Shown here piece by piece: positions 1 to 9,028 of a stretch of 63,885 bases of DNA. Numbering within the stretch: position 1 is the stretch's first letter; every line of letters begins with the position of its first letter. The notes below the pieces were generated by a model. It was given only the letters and a program-made list of their open reading frames with translations. It did not search any database and was not told the origin of the DNA. Origin of the DNA: an uncultured Myxococcales bacterium (GTDB taxonomy: Bacteria > Myxococcota_A > UBA9042). A program made the translations under genes and the position numbers. Where the stretch lies: the NCBI GenBank assembly GCA_903929795.1, contig CAIYWC010000153.1, forward strand, positions 1 through 63,885, given 5' to 3'.

Positions 1-3000
1 CCCAGGCCGTCAGCGTCGCCAGCTGGACCGGCGTGTTGCTCGCGGTCGAAGTCAGCCAGATGCCGCCGTATGATGCGTCGGTTGGTCCGGTGGAAACCAG
101 CCACTCGACGACGAAATCCCCAGCAGTGCGTCCGGCAATCCGCGCCGCAGAAATGCCGTTCGCGCAAGTTCCGTCCCCGCTCGCCTGCTCCTTCACCACC
201 GTCACCACGCCCGTCGCCGCGCCGGGCGCGCGCGTCACCAGCAGCACGGTGTCCTTGCCCGCGCGCCGCACCACCAGCGCCACGCCGACATTGCCGCCCG
301 CGTCCACGCTCGCGTCCATGCCGCACACGGCCGTGATTCCAGCGAGATCGCCGGTGCCGGCGCCGCTGGCGGGCGTGGTGCCTTTGCTCCACTCCACCGG
401 CGAGTCGTCCACGCCGGCTGAAGAAATTGGGACCGCCCACAGGGCGTGCGTAGTCGTGCCGGCGGCCAGTTTCTGCGTCATTCCAACGCCAAAGAAACGC
501 TCGGTTTCCAGCGTCCCCATGTCGAGGACGACTGGATGAACCTGACTGAACGAGCCCGTGATGGGGTTCGTTGTCGTGTTCTGGTTCTCGCCGGCACTGC
601 CGGCCCGCAGCAGCTCCGTGCTCCCAAGCGAATTCAAGGTCCCCGCATTTGGCCGCACCGACACCAGCCCCTTGCTCGCCGCATCCGTCCCGGCCACCGG
701 CAGAATCCCAAAACCCGCCGTCAAAAAGCTCGGCAAAAACGCATCGTTCGCCGTGCACAGCGCGCTCCCCGCCAGGCTCGCCGCGTCGCCTGCCACCGCG
801 CTCCACACGCCGCCCGCCGGCAGCCCGGCGCCGTCCAGCCGCGCCAGCCGCAGCAGCCCGCCCTGGCCGTTGGCCGTCAGGCACGCCGACGTCTGGCCCG
901 GCGCCGACTCCAGCCAGCTCAGCCAGCCCAAGTTCGTCGCCAACGGGTCGCGCGCCACCGCCGGATAGCCCTGGCATACCGTCGTCGCGTCCGCCCAGCC
1001 CGTCGCCGCCGGCAGCGCCACCACCGGCACGGGCGCCAGCGCCAGCGTCGCCTTGGAAGCCGGCGTTCCCACAATGGAATCCACGATCGCGGCGCGCAGC
1101 CCCGCCGGCTTGCTGATGCTCCACTGGCTGTTGGCGGCCGTCGCGCACGTGTCCGTCTGGAACACGACCCAGGTCCGCGTCGTGCCGGTCTTGTCGTCCA
1201 GAACATGGCGAATCAGCGCCGGATTTGTCGGATTGGGATGGTCGCCGCCCGCCGTCACAATCGCGATCGGCGCGTCGGTCAGGCACGCGTTCGCCGTCGC
1301 GTCGCAGTGGTGGCCGACCGGGCAATCGTCCACCGGCACGCAGCCTGTCGCCGGATCTGCGCCTGAATCCGAGGGCTTGCACAGCGGCACCGCGCACGTG
1401 GCCGGCGTCGGCGCGCACAGGCTGTCGGTCGCCGCGTGCTGGCAGACGCCCACGCTGTCGCACTGGTCCGCCGTGCAGGCGATGCTGTCGCTGGCGCAGG
1501 TGGTGCCGTTGGCCGCCGGGCTCCAATCGCCGACGGCCGAGGACGGCTTGCAGACCAGGCACGCGTTGTCGCTCTTGGCCGCGCTGGCCGGCTGGCACGC
1601 GCCGGCGATCTCGCACCAGCCGCCCGCCAGGCCGTGGTCGCACGCGCCGCTGGCGCATTGGTTGACGTGGCAGGCCTTGCCGTCGCTGCACGCGGTCCCG
1701 TCGGCGGAATTCGACCAGCCAAATACGTTTTTACCCGGGTCGCATACCTCGCAGCCTTCCGCGGTTAGCGCGCCGCTGGTGATGCAGCCGCCGCCGATGA
1801 TGCACGTGCTCGCCACCGCGCCCGCCTGGCACGCGCCCGCGACGCACGTGTCCGCGCTGCAGCTCACGTCGCCGGGCAACGCGCAGCTGCCGCCGACCGC
1901 GCTGTGCTGGCAGTCCAGCTTGGCGTCGCAGACGTCGGCGGTGCAGACATTGCCGTCGTCGCAGCTCGCGGACTGGGTCACGTGGCCGCAACCGCTTGTC
2001 GGATCACAGGAATCCAGCGTGCACGCCACGCCGTCGTCGCAGTTCAGCTGGGCGGACGTCGCCTCGCACGCGCCGGTCTTGTTGCCGCAGTGCTCCAGCG
2101 TGCAGACGTTGCCGTCGCTGTTGCACGGGGCGGTGACGTCGGAGGGTACGGCGACACAGCCGTTTTGCAGGTCGCAGACGCCCAGCGTGCAAGCGCCTGT
2201 TTTGGCAGCGCAAAGCGTCGGATTGGCGATGTGGGTGCAGGTGCCGCTGGCGCACCTGTCGTCGGTGCAGGCGACGTTGTCGGTGGCGCAGGGCGTGGCG
2301 TCGACGGCGATGGACCAGCTGCCCTGGTTGGCGGCGTTGCACAGCTCGCAGGAGTTGGCCGGGTTCAAATCGCCATGCGCGACGCATACTTGGCCGATGA
2401 AGCAAAAGCCGGGTGCGGTACCGGTGACGTTGCAGACCTGCAGCGCGGTGCACGTGCCGACCTGGCACGCCTCGCCTTTTTGGCACGCGGTGCCGACCGG
2501 CTGGCTGCTCCAATTTTGCTTGTCCAACGCGGGGTTGCACGTCAAGCAGCCATCGCCGGACAGGCCGCCGCTGGCCTGACACGCGCCGTTGATCAGGCAG
2601 CTGTCGGCGCTGACCGGGTGGCTGCAGCTGCCGGTGAGGCAGACGTCCGCGGTGCAGGCCAAGCCGTCGTCGGTGCACGTGGCCTGGTCAGGCAAATTCG
2701 CGTGGCCGCACGCGCCCTTGGCGCAGGTGTCCAGCGTGCACGGGTTCTTGTCGTCGCAGTCCTTGGCCGTGCCGCTGCCGCACGCGCCGCCCGCGCAGGT
2801 GTCGCCGAGCGTGCACGCGTCGCCGTCGTCGCACGCTGCGGTGTTGTTGGCGTGCAGGCAACCCTTGGATTTCACATCGCACGTGTCGTCGGTGCACACG
2901 CTGCTGTCGGCGCAGGTCGCGTCGTTGGCCAGGCCGGCGCAGCCGCTGGCGCCGCACGTGTCGCCCAGCGTGCAGGCGATGCCGTCATCGCACGCGCTGC

Positions 3001-3706
3001 TGTTCTTGGCGTGTTTGCAACCTGCTGTTTTATCGCAGGAATCGTCGGTGCAAACGTCCTTGTCGTCGCAGTCCTTGGCGGCGCCGGCCTTGCACACGCC
3101 GTTGGCGCAGACGTCGCCCACCGTGCACACGCTGCCGTCCTCGCAGGCGCCGCCGTCCTTGGCTTGTGGCGCGCACGTGCCGCTGATGCAGACGCCAAAC
3201 TGGCACGCGCCCACGCCTTCGGTGCACGTGACGTTGGCGTCGTCGGGCGCCGGCGTCCAGACGGTCGGGTGGTTGGGATCGCAGCTCTCGCAGCTGTTGC
3301 CGGTCTTGAGCGCGCCGGCTTTGACGCACGTGGCGTCGACAAAACAGCCGCTGGTCACGGTCGCCGCGCACGCGCCCGCGCCGTCGCACGCGTTGGTCAG
3401 GCAGTTGGCGGTCTCGGTGCCGGTGCAGGCGACGCCGACCGCCTTGGGCGGCTTTGTGCAAAAGCCGTCGCTGCCGCATTTTAGGTCTTCACATGCGCCC
3501 GGCGCGGTCAGGGTTTGCGCGGTGACGGCGGCCGCACAGTCGCTGTCGGTGCTACAGCCAACCGAGCCTTTGGGCACGCACTGGCCCTGGCGACATTCCT
3601 GGCCGCCGCCGCACTCGGTGTCGTCGCGGCAGCCGGTCTGCGGCGCGGGCGTGGAACAGGCAAAACCGCCAAGAATGACGAGGAGATAGCCAAGATTTCG
3701 CGGCAC
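1..3706 (-). CDS. Giant Cys-rich repeat lipoprotein (3' end outside the window)
   Basis: This reading frame stays open from a GTG at 3706 to the left edge (at least 1,235 aa), so the C-terminus is missing. The GTG follows a good ribosome site (GAGGT). The N-terminus VPRNLGYLLVILGGFAC is a lipoprotein signal peptide with the lipid-accepting Cys at residue 17. Residues ~26-815 are a dense array of Cys repeats of the form CDDGxxCTxDxC...GC, which would form many disulfides outside the cytoplasm. From ~820 on the protein is Cys-poor and looks like a beta-rich, possibly propeller-like, domain. It is the last gene of the Ton-system unit (3814-10835) but has its own promoter. The family is common in Myxococcota; no function is assigned here. 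A surface-exposed binding or adhesion role is inference. Confidence 0.85.
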   Translation of the reverse strand, partial: MPRNLGYLLVILGGFACSTPAPQTGCRDDTECGGGQECRQGQCVPKGSVGCSTDSDCAAAVTAQTLTAPGACEDLKCGSDGFCTKPPKAVGVACTGTETANCLTNACDGAGACAATVTSGCFVDATCVKAGALKTGNSCESCDPNHPTVWTPAPDDANVTCTEGVGACQFGVCISGTCAPQAKDGGACEDGSVCTVGDVCANGVCKAGAAKDCDDKDVCTDDSCDKTAGCKHAKNSSACDDGIACTLGDTCGASGCAGLANDATCADSSVCTDDTCDVKSKGCLHANNTAACDDGDACTLGDTCAGGACGSGTAKDCDDKNPCTLDTCAKGACGHANLPDQATCTDDGLACTADVCLTGSCSHPVSADSCLINGACQASGGLSGDGCLTCNPALDKQNWSSQPVGTACQKGEACQVGTCTALQVCNVTGTAPGFCFIGQVCVAHGDLNPANSCELCNAANQGSWSIAVDATPCATDNVACTDDRCASGTCTHIANPTLCAAKTGACTLGVCDLQNGCVAVPSDVTAPCNSDGNVCTLEHCGNKTGACEATSAQLNCDDGVACTLDSCDPTSGCGHVTQSASCDDGNVCTADVCDAKLDCQHSAVGGSCALPGDVSCSADTCVAGACQAGAVASTCIIGGGCITSGALTAEGCEVCDPGKNVFGWSNSADGTACSDGKACHVNQCASGACDHGLAGGWCEIAGACQPASAAKSDNACLVCKPSSAVGDWSPAANGTTCASDSIACTADQCDSVGVCQHAATDSLCAPTPATCAVPLCKPSDSGADPATGCVPVDDCPVGHHCDATANACLTDAPIAIVTAGGDHPNPTNPALIRHVLDDKTGTTRTWVVFQTDTCATAANSQWSISKPAGLRAAIVDSIVGTPASKATLALAPVPVVALPAATGWADATTVCQGYPAVARDPLATNLGWLSWLESAPGQTSACLTANGQGGLLRLARLDGAGLPAGGVWSAVAGDAASLAGSALCTANDAFLPSFLTAGFGILPVAGTDAASKGLVSVRPNAGTLNSLGSTELLRAGSAGENQNTTTNPITGSFSQVHPVVLDMGTLETERFFGVGMTQKLAAGTTTHALWAVPISSAGVDDSPVEWSKGTTPASGAGTGDLAGITAVCGMDASVDAGGNVGVALVVRRAGKDTVLLVTRAPGAATGVVTVVKEQASGDGTCANGISAARIAGRTAGDFVVEWLVSTGPTDASYGGIWLTSTASNTPVQLATLTAW

Positions 3707-3753
3707 GGAGACCTCACGCCCGCCGGGCCGCGTGGCCACATGGGGGCGGGATT

Positions 3754-3781
3754 AGGGTACACGCGGAAGGCGAATCGGCAA
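3754..3781 (-). promoter_or_regulatory. Putative sigma-70 promoter of the Cys-rich lipoprotein gene
   Basis: Read on the minus strand: TTGCCG (3781-3776), a 16-bp spacer, then TACCCT (3759-3754), about 48 bp upstream of the GTG start at 3706. The -35 box overlaps a 15-bp palindrome. The gene may therefore be transcribed separately from the tonB operon that precedes it. Confidence 0.4.
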
Positions 3782-3790
3782 AATTTGCCG
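3776..3790. repeat. 15-bp palindrome overlapping a -35 box (possible operator)
   Basis: The sequence CGGCAAAATTTGCCG has two perfect 7-bp arms (CGGCAAA/TTTGCCG) around one base. On the minus strand CCGCGGCAA occurs twice in this stretch (at about 3786 and 3807). The overlap with the putative -35 box fits a repressor or activator site. It is too short to be a convincing terminator and lacks a T-run. Confidence 0.35.
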
Positions 3791-3813
3791 CGGTTTCCCA
3801 ACGATTGCCGCGG

Positions 3814-4584
3814 CTACTCGCCCGATTCGGCCAGCAGGTAGCGCAGCTTGAAGCGCGCAATCTTCACCGCCACCGCCTGGCCGTTGTGCTCGCCCGGCGT
3901 GAACTTGCAGGCCTTCAGCGCCGCCACCGCGTTCTCGTCCAGGCCATGGCCGAGCTTTTGCACGACGTGGATCTCCCGCGTATTGCCCTCCGGATCGACG
4001 ACAAGCGACAGCACGACCAGCCCCTCGATGCCCGCCTCGCGCGCTTCTTCCGTGTACGCGCCGCGGCAATCGCCCTTGGGCAGCGGATCCTTGGTCACGT
4101 CGCGCGCCAGCACCGGCGCCGCCAGCGCCTTGGGCTTGTCCACCGCCGGACCGCCGCTCGGCACCTGCAGCGTGTTGCCCACCGGCATCGCCGGACCCTT
4201 GCCGCCTTCCGACGTCGACTCGATGGTGAAACCGAACGTCGGCGTGTCCGTGCTGTCGCCCGTCACCACAGCGCGCTCGCTGCGCGGCGTGTCGTGCGTC
4301 TTGTCCGCGCGCGCGCTCACGTGCATCGCCTGCGGCTGGACCTTGTGCATCTCCAGCGGCGTCGGCTGCTCGGTCGGCACCGGCTCTGGCTTGGGCGCCT
4401 CCTCGGGCTTGGGCGGCTCCGGCGGCGGCTGGTCCGGCGGCTTGGGCGGGTCAACGACGCGCATCTCGACCGTCACCGGCCGCTGCAGCCGCGGCTGCTC
4501 CGGCAAGTGCGCCAGCAGATACGCCGCCGCGATGTGCAGCACGACCGCCAGCACAATGCTGATGCCGAGCCGATTGCCGTACAT
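3814..4584 (-). CDS. tonB: TonB energy-transducer protein
   Basis: This is a 256-aa inner-membrane protein. It has one N-terminal membrane anchor (residues ~8-25, GISIVLAVVLHIAAAYLLAH), a Pro/Glu/Lys-rich periplasm-spanning region (~45-85) and a C-terminal TonB domain (~165-250) containing GLVVLSLVVDPEGNTREIHV and a conserved 'LKACKFTPG' stretch. TonB carries proton-motive energy from ExbBD to outer membrane receptors. Its start codon directly follows the exbD stop, and exbB-exbD lie immediately upstream, which confirms the role. The likely client is the receptor at 5703-8264. Confidence 0.93.
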   Translation of the reverse strand: MYGNRLGISIVLAVVLHIAAAYLLAHLPEQPRLQRPVTVEMRVVDPPKPPDQPPPEPPKPEEAPKPEPVPTEQPTPLEMHKVQPQAMHVSARADKTHDTPRSERAVVTGDSTDTPTFGFTIESTSEGGKGPAMPVGNTLQVPSGGPAVDKPKALAAPVLARDVTKDPLPKGDCRGAYTEEAREAGIEGLVVLSLVVDPEGNTREIHVVQKLGHGLDENAVAALKACKFTPGEHNGQAVAVKIARFKLRYLLAESGE

Positions 4585-5019
4585 TTACGGCGCCTTGGGC
4601 GCGCTGGGCGGCGTCAGGCCTGTCGGGTCGATCTGGATGGCAAACGATACCACGCCCAGCGACTTGATCACGTCCAGCACCCACACCACGCGGCCGTGCG
4701 AAACGTCCTTGTCGCCCGCGATAATCGCTTGGGTTTTCGGGTCTTTCAGCAGCGCCGCCTTGACCGAGGTCCGCAGCCCGTCCGGCGTCACCGGCTGGCC
4801 GTTCAGGTACATCTGGCCGTCGCGGGTCAGCGTCACCGCCAGCGTCGTCGGCGTCGGCGTCGTGCCCTGGGCGGCCTTGGGCAGCTCGACCTCGATGGCC
4901 TGCTTGGCGATCAGGTTCGCCGTCAGCATGAAAATAATCAGCAAAACCAACATGATGTCGACCAGCGGCGTCACGTTGATGTCGGTAATCATGCCTTTCT
5001 TGCGGGCGCCGCCAGCCAT
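4585..5019 (-). CDS. exbD: ExbD/TolR-family biopolymer transport protein
   Basis: A 144-aa protein with the usual ExbD layout: a short cytoplasmic N-terminus (KKGMITDINVTPLVDIML), one membrane helix (~17-38, containing the conserved Asp of 'PLVDIMLVLLIIFM') and a periplasmic domain. The Asp in the helix is part of the proton path of the ExbB-ExbD motor. The start overlaps the exbB stop (TAATG), with AAAGGAG in front. The protein could also be called TolR-like, but the neighbouring TonB and receptor favour ExbD. Confidence 0.93.
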   Translation of the reverse strand: MAGGARKKGMITDINVTPLVDIMLVLLIIFMLTANLIAKQAIEVELPKAAQGTTPTPTTLAVTLTRDGQMYLNGQPVTPDGLRTSVKAALLKDPKTQAIIAGDKDVSHGRVVWVLDVIKSLGVVSFAIQIDPTGLTPPSAPKAP

Positions 5020-5687
5020 TACGCGGCTCCTTTGGGGTCTTTTGGCTTCTCGGCCTTGATGTACGCCAGCACCGCGTGGCCCAGCCCGCCCGCCGCCGCT
5101 GCCGCCGTCTCCACATGCCGCGAAAACGCGTTGTAGGCCGCGACCGCGGGAATCGCGACGAGCAAGCCCACCGCGGTCGCCACCAGCGCCTCCGCGATGC
5201 CCGCCATGACCGCCTGCGCGCCCTGCGCCGAGTTCGCCGCCAGGTCGTGAAACGCGCGGATGATGCCCAGCACGGTGCCAAACAGCCCGACAAACGGCGC
5301 GTTGCTGCCCAGCGTGCCGAGAAACGCCAGCCCGCGCTCGTAGCGCAGCCGCTCGCTCTCCACCACCGCGGCGATATGCTCCTCCACCGACGCCGCGCCA
5401 TCCTGGGCGTTCGCCAGCCCGGCGCGCACGACCGCCGCCTGCATCGATTTCGCCTCGCCGAGGATCTTCAGCGCCGCCGCCGCGCCCGACTTCGGCAGCG
5501 CCGCCATGGCGTCATCCAGGGTCTTCTTGGACTGTTTCTCCTGGAAAAAGAACCAGATGCGCTCAACCATCACCGCGACCGCGAACAAGCTCAGCGTCAG
5601 CAGCAGCCAGAGCACCCAGCGCGAGCCGGCGCGCAGCATGATGTCGAGCAGCTGGGCATCCAGTGTAGTTTCAGTAGCTTGTGGCAT
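5019..5687 (-). CDS. exbB: ExbB/TolQ-family proton channel protein
   Basis: A 222-aa inner-membrane protein with three hydrophobic segments (~25-42, ~115-135, ~160-180). The family signature is visible in 'LAFLGTLGSNAPFVGLFGTV' and 'ALVATAVGLLVAIPAVAAYN'. ExbB forms the pentameric scaffold of the Ton motor together with ExbD. A GGGAG ribosome site lies 6 bp before the ATG. The gene starts 15 bp after the receptor gene ends and overlaps exbD by one base, so receptor and motor form one transcription unit. Confidence 0.93.
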   Translation of the reverse strand: MPQATETTLDAQLLDIMLRAGSRWVLWLLLTLSLFAVAVMVERIWFFFQEKQSKKTLDDAMAALPKSGAAAALKILGEAKSMQAAVVRAGLANAQDGAASVEEHIAAVVESERLRYERGLAFLGTLGSNAPFVGLFGTVLGIIRAFHDLAANSAQGAQAVMAGIAEALVATAVGLLVAIPAVAAYNAFSRHVETAAAAAGGLGHAVLAYIKAEKPKDPKGAA

Positions 5688-5702
5688 GTGATTCTCCCGT
5701 GA

Positions 5703-8264
5703 CTACAGCCGCGCGCGAAAGCCGATGGTCGGCAGCACGTAGCGAATGATGGTGCCCGGCACGACTTCTTCCGGGTACAGCGTGGCGTTGGTCAAGTCGA
5801 CGTAGAAATCCAGCAGCCACTTGTTCCACACGGCGCGCTTGTCGATGCGCAGGTCCATGCGGAAATAGCCGTCGCCGCGCGCGGAGTTGTAGCCGTAGGT
5901 CGTGGTCGCCGGCAGGCCGCTCTGGTAGGTCAGGCGCAGGCCGACATCCCAGTTGCGCGGCAGCGGCAAGCCTGCGACAACATTGAGTAAATGCGTGCGG
6001 TCGTAGTCGTACGGCACCCAGAGGCCGTTGTTCTTGCGCTCGGACAGCGACAGCGTGTAGGACAGCCAGCCGTACAGGCCGTTGCGCACCTGCCGGCGGA
6101 TCAGCGCCTCGACGCCAAACGCGCGGCCAACCTGCGGAATCTGCAGACGATCCAGGAACTGCTGCTGGGCGGTCTCTTGCGGCGTACTCGACAGCGCCGG
6201 CGTCGTGAGCGCCGCCGACTTGACCACGCTCGCGGCGTTGGTGGACAGGTCGAAAACCACGGGATCCATGTCGTTGTAGAAGCCTTCCAGCGTCGCGGTA
6301 AAGCCCTCCGCGACCGGAATTTCCACGCCGAGGCTGGTCTGAATCGACTGCAAAAGCCCGTACTTCAGCGGCATCGCGTCCAGGCCCGGCAACGGCAGCG
6401 CGAACCGCGGCGGCTCGTGGTACACGCCCACGCCGGCTTTGATCCACCAGGACTTGTCGTCCGAACTACTCGTCACGCCCGCCGGCAAATCGGGGCTGGT
6501 CAGGCGGTAGCGCACCGCCAGCCGCGGGTCAAAACCGGTCTGCGTCGCCGAATCGTCGTGTCGCACGTCCACGCGCGCGCCCGGACGAATCAGCCAGTCC
6601 TTGGACGGACGGTACAGCGCCTCGGCCAGCGCCGCGCCCATGTACTGCGTAGTCAGCTGGTCGGTGATGGCGCTCAGGCTCGCGCCGCTGGTCGTGCTGC
6701 CGGTGCCGCCGGTCGTCGTCCCGGGCTGGCTGAAGCTGTGCACGCTGCCTTCCAGACCCGCATTCACGTCCAGCAAGTTGGGCCAGCGCCAGCGAAAACG
6801 CGTTGACGGCTCCAGCACCAGCGTGGAAATGTTGGAGCCGGTGCCCTGCTGGGTCTGGTCCACGCCGCCGACAAGCCGGTAGGACGCGTCGAACTTGCCG
6901 CTGCCGTGCTGCGCCCGCAGGTCCAGGCGGTGAAAGTCCATCTTGAGCGCCGGGGCCAGCGTCGGGTTGTTCGGGTCAGACGTCGCCGTCGCTGTGTCCA
7001 GCTCATCGCTGGCGCCAAAAGCGAACAAGGTCCAGCCGTTGCGCGCGTTGCCGCCGTCCAGCCGCAGCTGGTAATCCCAGTACGACAGTGAAAGCGCGTT
7101 GGTCGCCAGGCTGATCAGCCCGCCCGGATAGCCGTAGCGCGCCGCCGCCGTGACCGTCACGCCCAGCGCCTCAATCGGATAGCGCACGAGCGCGCCGGTT
7201 TGCAGCAGGTTCACGTCGATGTCGACAAGCTGCTCGTCGGGCCGCGACCGCCGCGTACGACCGTCGATGATGCCCGCGGTGTAGCCGCCGTAGAGCACCG
7301 GCGCACCGCCGGGGTAAAACTGAACTTCATCAATAAATTCAGGGTGAATGACGCTCGGACCCGCGAGCAGGTGGTACAGCATCGGCACGCGCGTGCCGTC
7401 TATCAGGATGCCGGTCGAACCCGGGCTCGCGCCGCGCACCACCGGAAACGGCAGCAGCGACATGATGCTCGACACACCCGGCAGCGTCTGCACAACGCGG
7501 AACGGATCGCCAAAAGTTCCCGGCACTTGCTTGATCTCGGCGCCGCGCAGCGTGATGCGCGACAGCTCCTCGCGCCGCTGTTCGCCAAAAACCACGATTT
7601 CGTATGGGTCATAGCGCTCGCGCTCGACGTAGTACGCGACCGCAAGCTCCTGTTTTGCGTCGATTTTCTCCTGCTGCAAGAATGCCTTGTAGCCGACCGC
7701 GTGTACCGTGATGCGCGCTTGACCCGCCGGAATCGCCACGCGAAAGCGGCCGTGCGCGTCGGCGGGCGCATCGTAGTGCCGCTCGCCGATTTGCACCGAC
7801 ACCGTCGCGCCCTGGACCGGCACCCGCGTGCCTTTTTCAACAAGCTTGCCGCGCAGCGTCGAGACCAGCGGCGGACCGCCGTCCACCGGCGGCGGGGGCG
7901 GCGGCGGCGGCGGCAAAAACGTGTGCGAAAACGTGATGTCCACCGGCACCGGCTTGCCGCCATAGCGCGCGGGCACGAACTCGAAACGCTCCGCCGCGCG
8001 CACCACCGCGTCGTCAAACACCGCTTGCGGCGGCGACAGCAGCTCGACTTTTTGCACATGGCCATCGGTGCCAACGCGCAGCTTGACCCGCACGACGATC
8101 GCTTGGGTGTGCTCCGGCGCCGGATCGGGATAGGCAACCGTCGTCTCGGTGACCGCGCGCGGCGGCTCCAGCAGCGGCTTGGCCTCGCCGTCCAGCGCCC
8201 ACGCGTGCGCGGGCTGCAGGCACGCCAGCAAGAGCAGCAGCCGCAGCAGGTGTTTCAGCGCCAT
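5703..8264 (-). CDS. TonB-dependent outer membrane receptor with an N-terminal TonB-C-like domain
   Basis: 853 aa. A signal peptide (1-~23, MALKHLLRLLLLLACLQPAHA) precedes four regions. Residues ~25-115 resemble a TonB C-terminal domain ('AIVVRVKLRVGTDGHVQKVE', 'RFEFVPARYGGKPV'). A run of nine prolines follows (~118-126). Next come a carboxypeptidase-regulatory-like domain (~133-215) and a plug (~235-330: 'VVQTLPGVSS', 'RGASPGSTGILIDGTRVP'), then the beta-barrel to the C-terminus. I chose this ATG over the upstream in-frame extension because it begins the signal peptide and overlaps the preceding gene by 10 bp. Such receptors import large substrates using TonB energy; the substrate is unknown. 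A TonB-C domain on a receptor's own N-terminus is unusual. Confidence 0.88.
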   Translation of the reverse strand: MALKHLLRLLLLLACLQPAHAWALDGEAKPLLEPPRAVTETTVAYPDPAPEHTQAIVVRVKLRVGTDGHVQKVELLSPPQAVFDDAVVRAAERFEFVPARYGGKPVPVDITFSHTFLPPPPPPPPPVDGGPPLVSTLRGKLVEKGTRVPVQGATVSVQIGERHYDAPADAHGRFRVAIPAGQARITVHAVGYKAFLQQEKIDAKQELAVAYYVERERYDPYEIVVFGEQRREELSRITLRGAEIKQVPGTFGDPFRVVQTLPGVSSIMSLLPFPVVRGASPGSTGILIDGTRVPMLYHLLAGPSVIHPEFIDEVQFYPGGAPVLYGGYTAGIIDGRTRRSRPDEQLVDIDVNLLQTGALVRYPIEALGVTVTAAARYGYPGGLISLATNALSLSYWDYQLRLDGGNARNGWTLFAFGASDELDTATATSDPNNPTLAPALKMDFHRLDLRAQHGSGKFDASYRLVGGVDQTQQGTGSNISTLVLEPSTRFRWRWPNLLDVNAGLEGSVHSFSQPGTTTGGTGSTTSGASLSAITDQLTTQYMGAALAEALYRPSKDWLIRPGARVDVRHDDSATQTGFDPRLAVRYRLTSPDLPAGVTSSSDDKSWWIKAGVGVYHEPPRFALPLPGLDAMPLKYGLLQSIQTSLGVEIPVAEGFTATLEGFYNDMDPVVFDLSTNAASVVKSAALTTPALSSTPQETAQQQFLDRLQIPQVGRAFGVEALIRRQVRNGLYGWLSYTLSLSERKNNGLWVPYDYDRTHLLNVVAGLPLPRNWDVGLRLTYQSGLPATTTYGYNSARGDGYFRMDLRIDKRAVWNKWLLDFYVDLTNATLYPEEVVPGTIIRYVLPTIGFRARL

Positions 8265-9028
8265 GAAATCACCCACGTCAGGCTGCCGCCGGCGTTGGAC
8301 CACCACTGGCGGCGCACGATCGACTGCGCGGTATCGGGCTCGACGCGGCCGATGTTCTCGACGCACGCGGTCCACTGGCCGTCGGTCTGGAGCGCGAAGC
8401 CGGTGGCGGAGAGCGGGCCGAGGACCCAGAGGTAGCTGGCGCGCAGCAGGCCGGCGACGCCGACGCCGGAGCACGCGACCATGGGCGTGCGTGCGCTGGG
8501 AAACGTGTAATTGGCGACGAGCGAGGCGCGCTGCTCGGCGTTGGGCTCGGCGCGGCCCGACGTGCCTTCCACCAGGCCGCCAAAGCCAAAGCCCGCGGCG
8601 ATGTCCAGGTGGTCGGTCACATGCCAGGTCGGGTCAATGGTTCCGGCAAACCGCAGGCCGGAGAGGTCGCCGGACTTGCGCGCCACCGCGATCGCAAACT
8701 GGAAGGAGCCAAACAGCGACCAATCCTCGTCCAGCCGCGCACCGACCCGCATCAGCAGCGGGATATTCTTGTCGCCCGGCGTGCCGTCGATGCCGCGCAG
8801 CATGCCGTAACCGACGCCCAGCTGCAGGCGGAAACCAGCCTGGCGCCACGCCGCGGCGTCCTCCTCGGTCGGAAGCGACAGCTTGAACGGCAGCACCTCA
8901 TCGGCCTCGGTCGGCGCAACCGGCGTTTCGACGACCACGTCCGTCGGCGTCACCTCCGTCGCCAGCGGCAGCGCCAAGGCGGCCTGTGGCAGCGCGATCG
9001 CGATCAGCACGAGCAGCCGCAGCATCAT
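8255..9028 (-). CDS. Putative outer membrane beta-barrel protein
   Basis: 257 aa with a clear signal peptide (MMLRLLVLIAIALPQAALA). The mature part alternates short polar turns with amphipathic, aromatic-rich strands ('FRLQLGVGYGML', 'WSLFGSFQFAIAVA', 'DIAAGFGFGGLVEG', ending WVISWR), as in small outer membrane barrels. The first ATG overlaps the stop of the upstream lipoprotein gene (ATGA), and the 3' end overlaps the receptor start. It is therefore translationally coupled into the Ton operon. No specific family is recognised; a role in assembling or assisting the receptor is inference. Confidence 0.7.
   Translation of the reverse strand: MMLRLLVLIAIALPQAALALPLATEVTPTDVVVETPVAPTEADEVLPFKLSLPTEEDAAAWRQAGFRLQLGVGYGMLRGIDGTPGDKNIPLLMRVGARLDEDWSLFGSFQFAIAVARKSGDLSGLRFAGTIDPTWHVTDHLDIAAGFGFGGLVEGTSGRAEPNAEQRASLVANYTFPSARTPMVACSGVGVAGLLRASYLWVLGPLSATGFALQTDGQWTACVENIGRVEPDTAQSIVRRQWWSNAGGSLTWVISWR

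Noticed and set aside
1300..3600. Repeated GC-rich motifs considered as a non-coding satellite
   Set aside because: Spacing follows codons and the Cys pattern of the lipoprotein.
446..3689. Long plus-strand ORFs (446-1366, 1053-2579, 1904-3484, 2589-3689)
   Set aside because: They lie antisense to the Cys-repeat lipoprotein, are Ser/Val/Gln- or Arg/Ala-rich, and lack ribosome sites. The minus frame with the lipoprotein signal explains the region.
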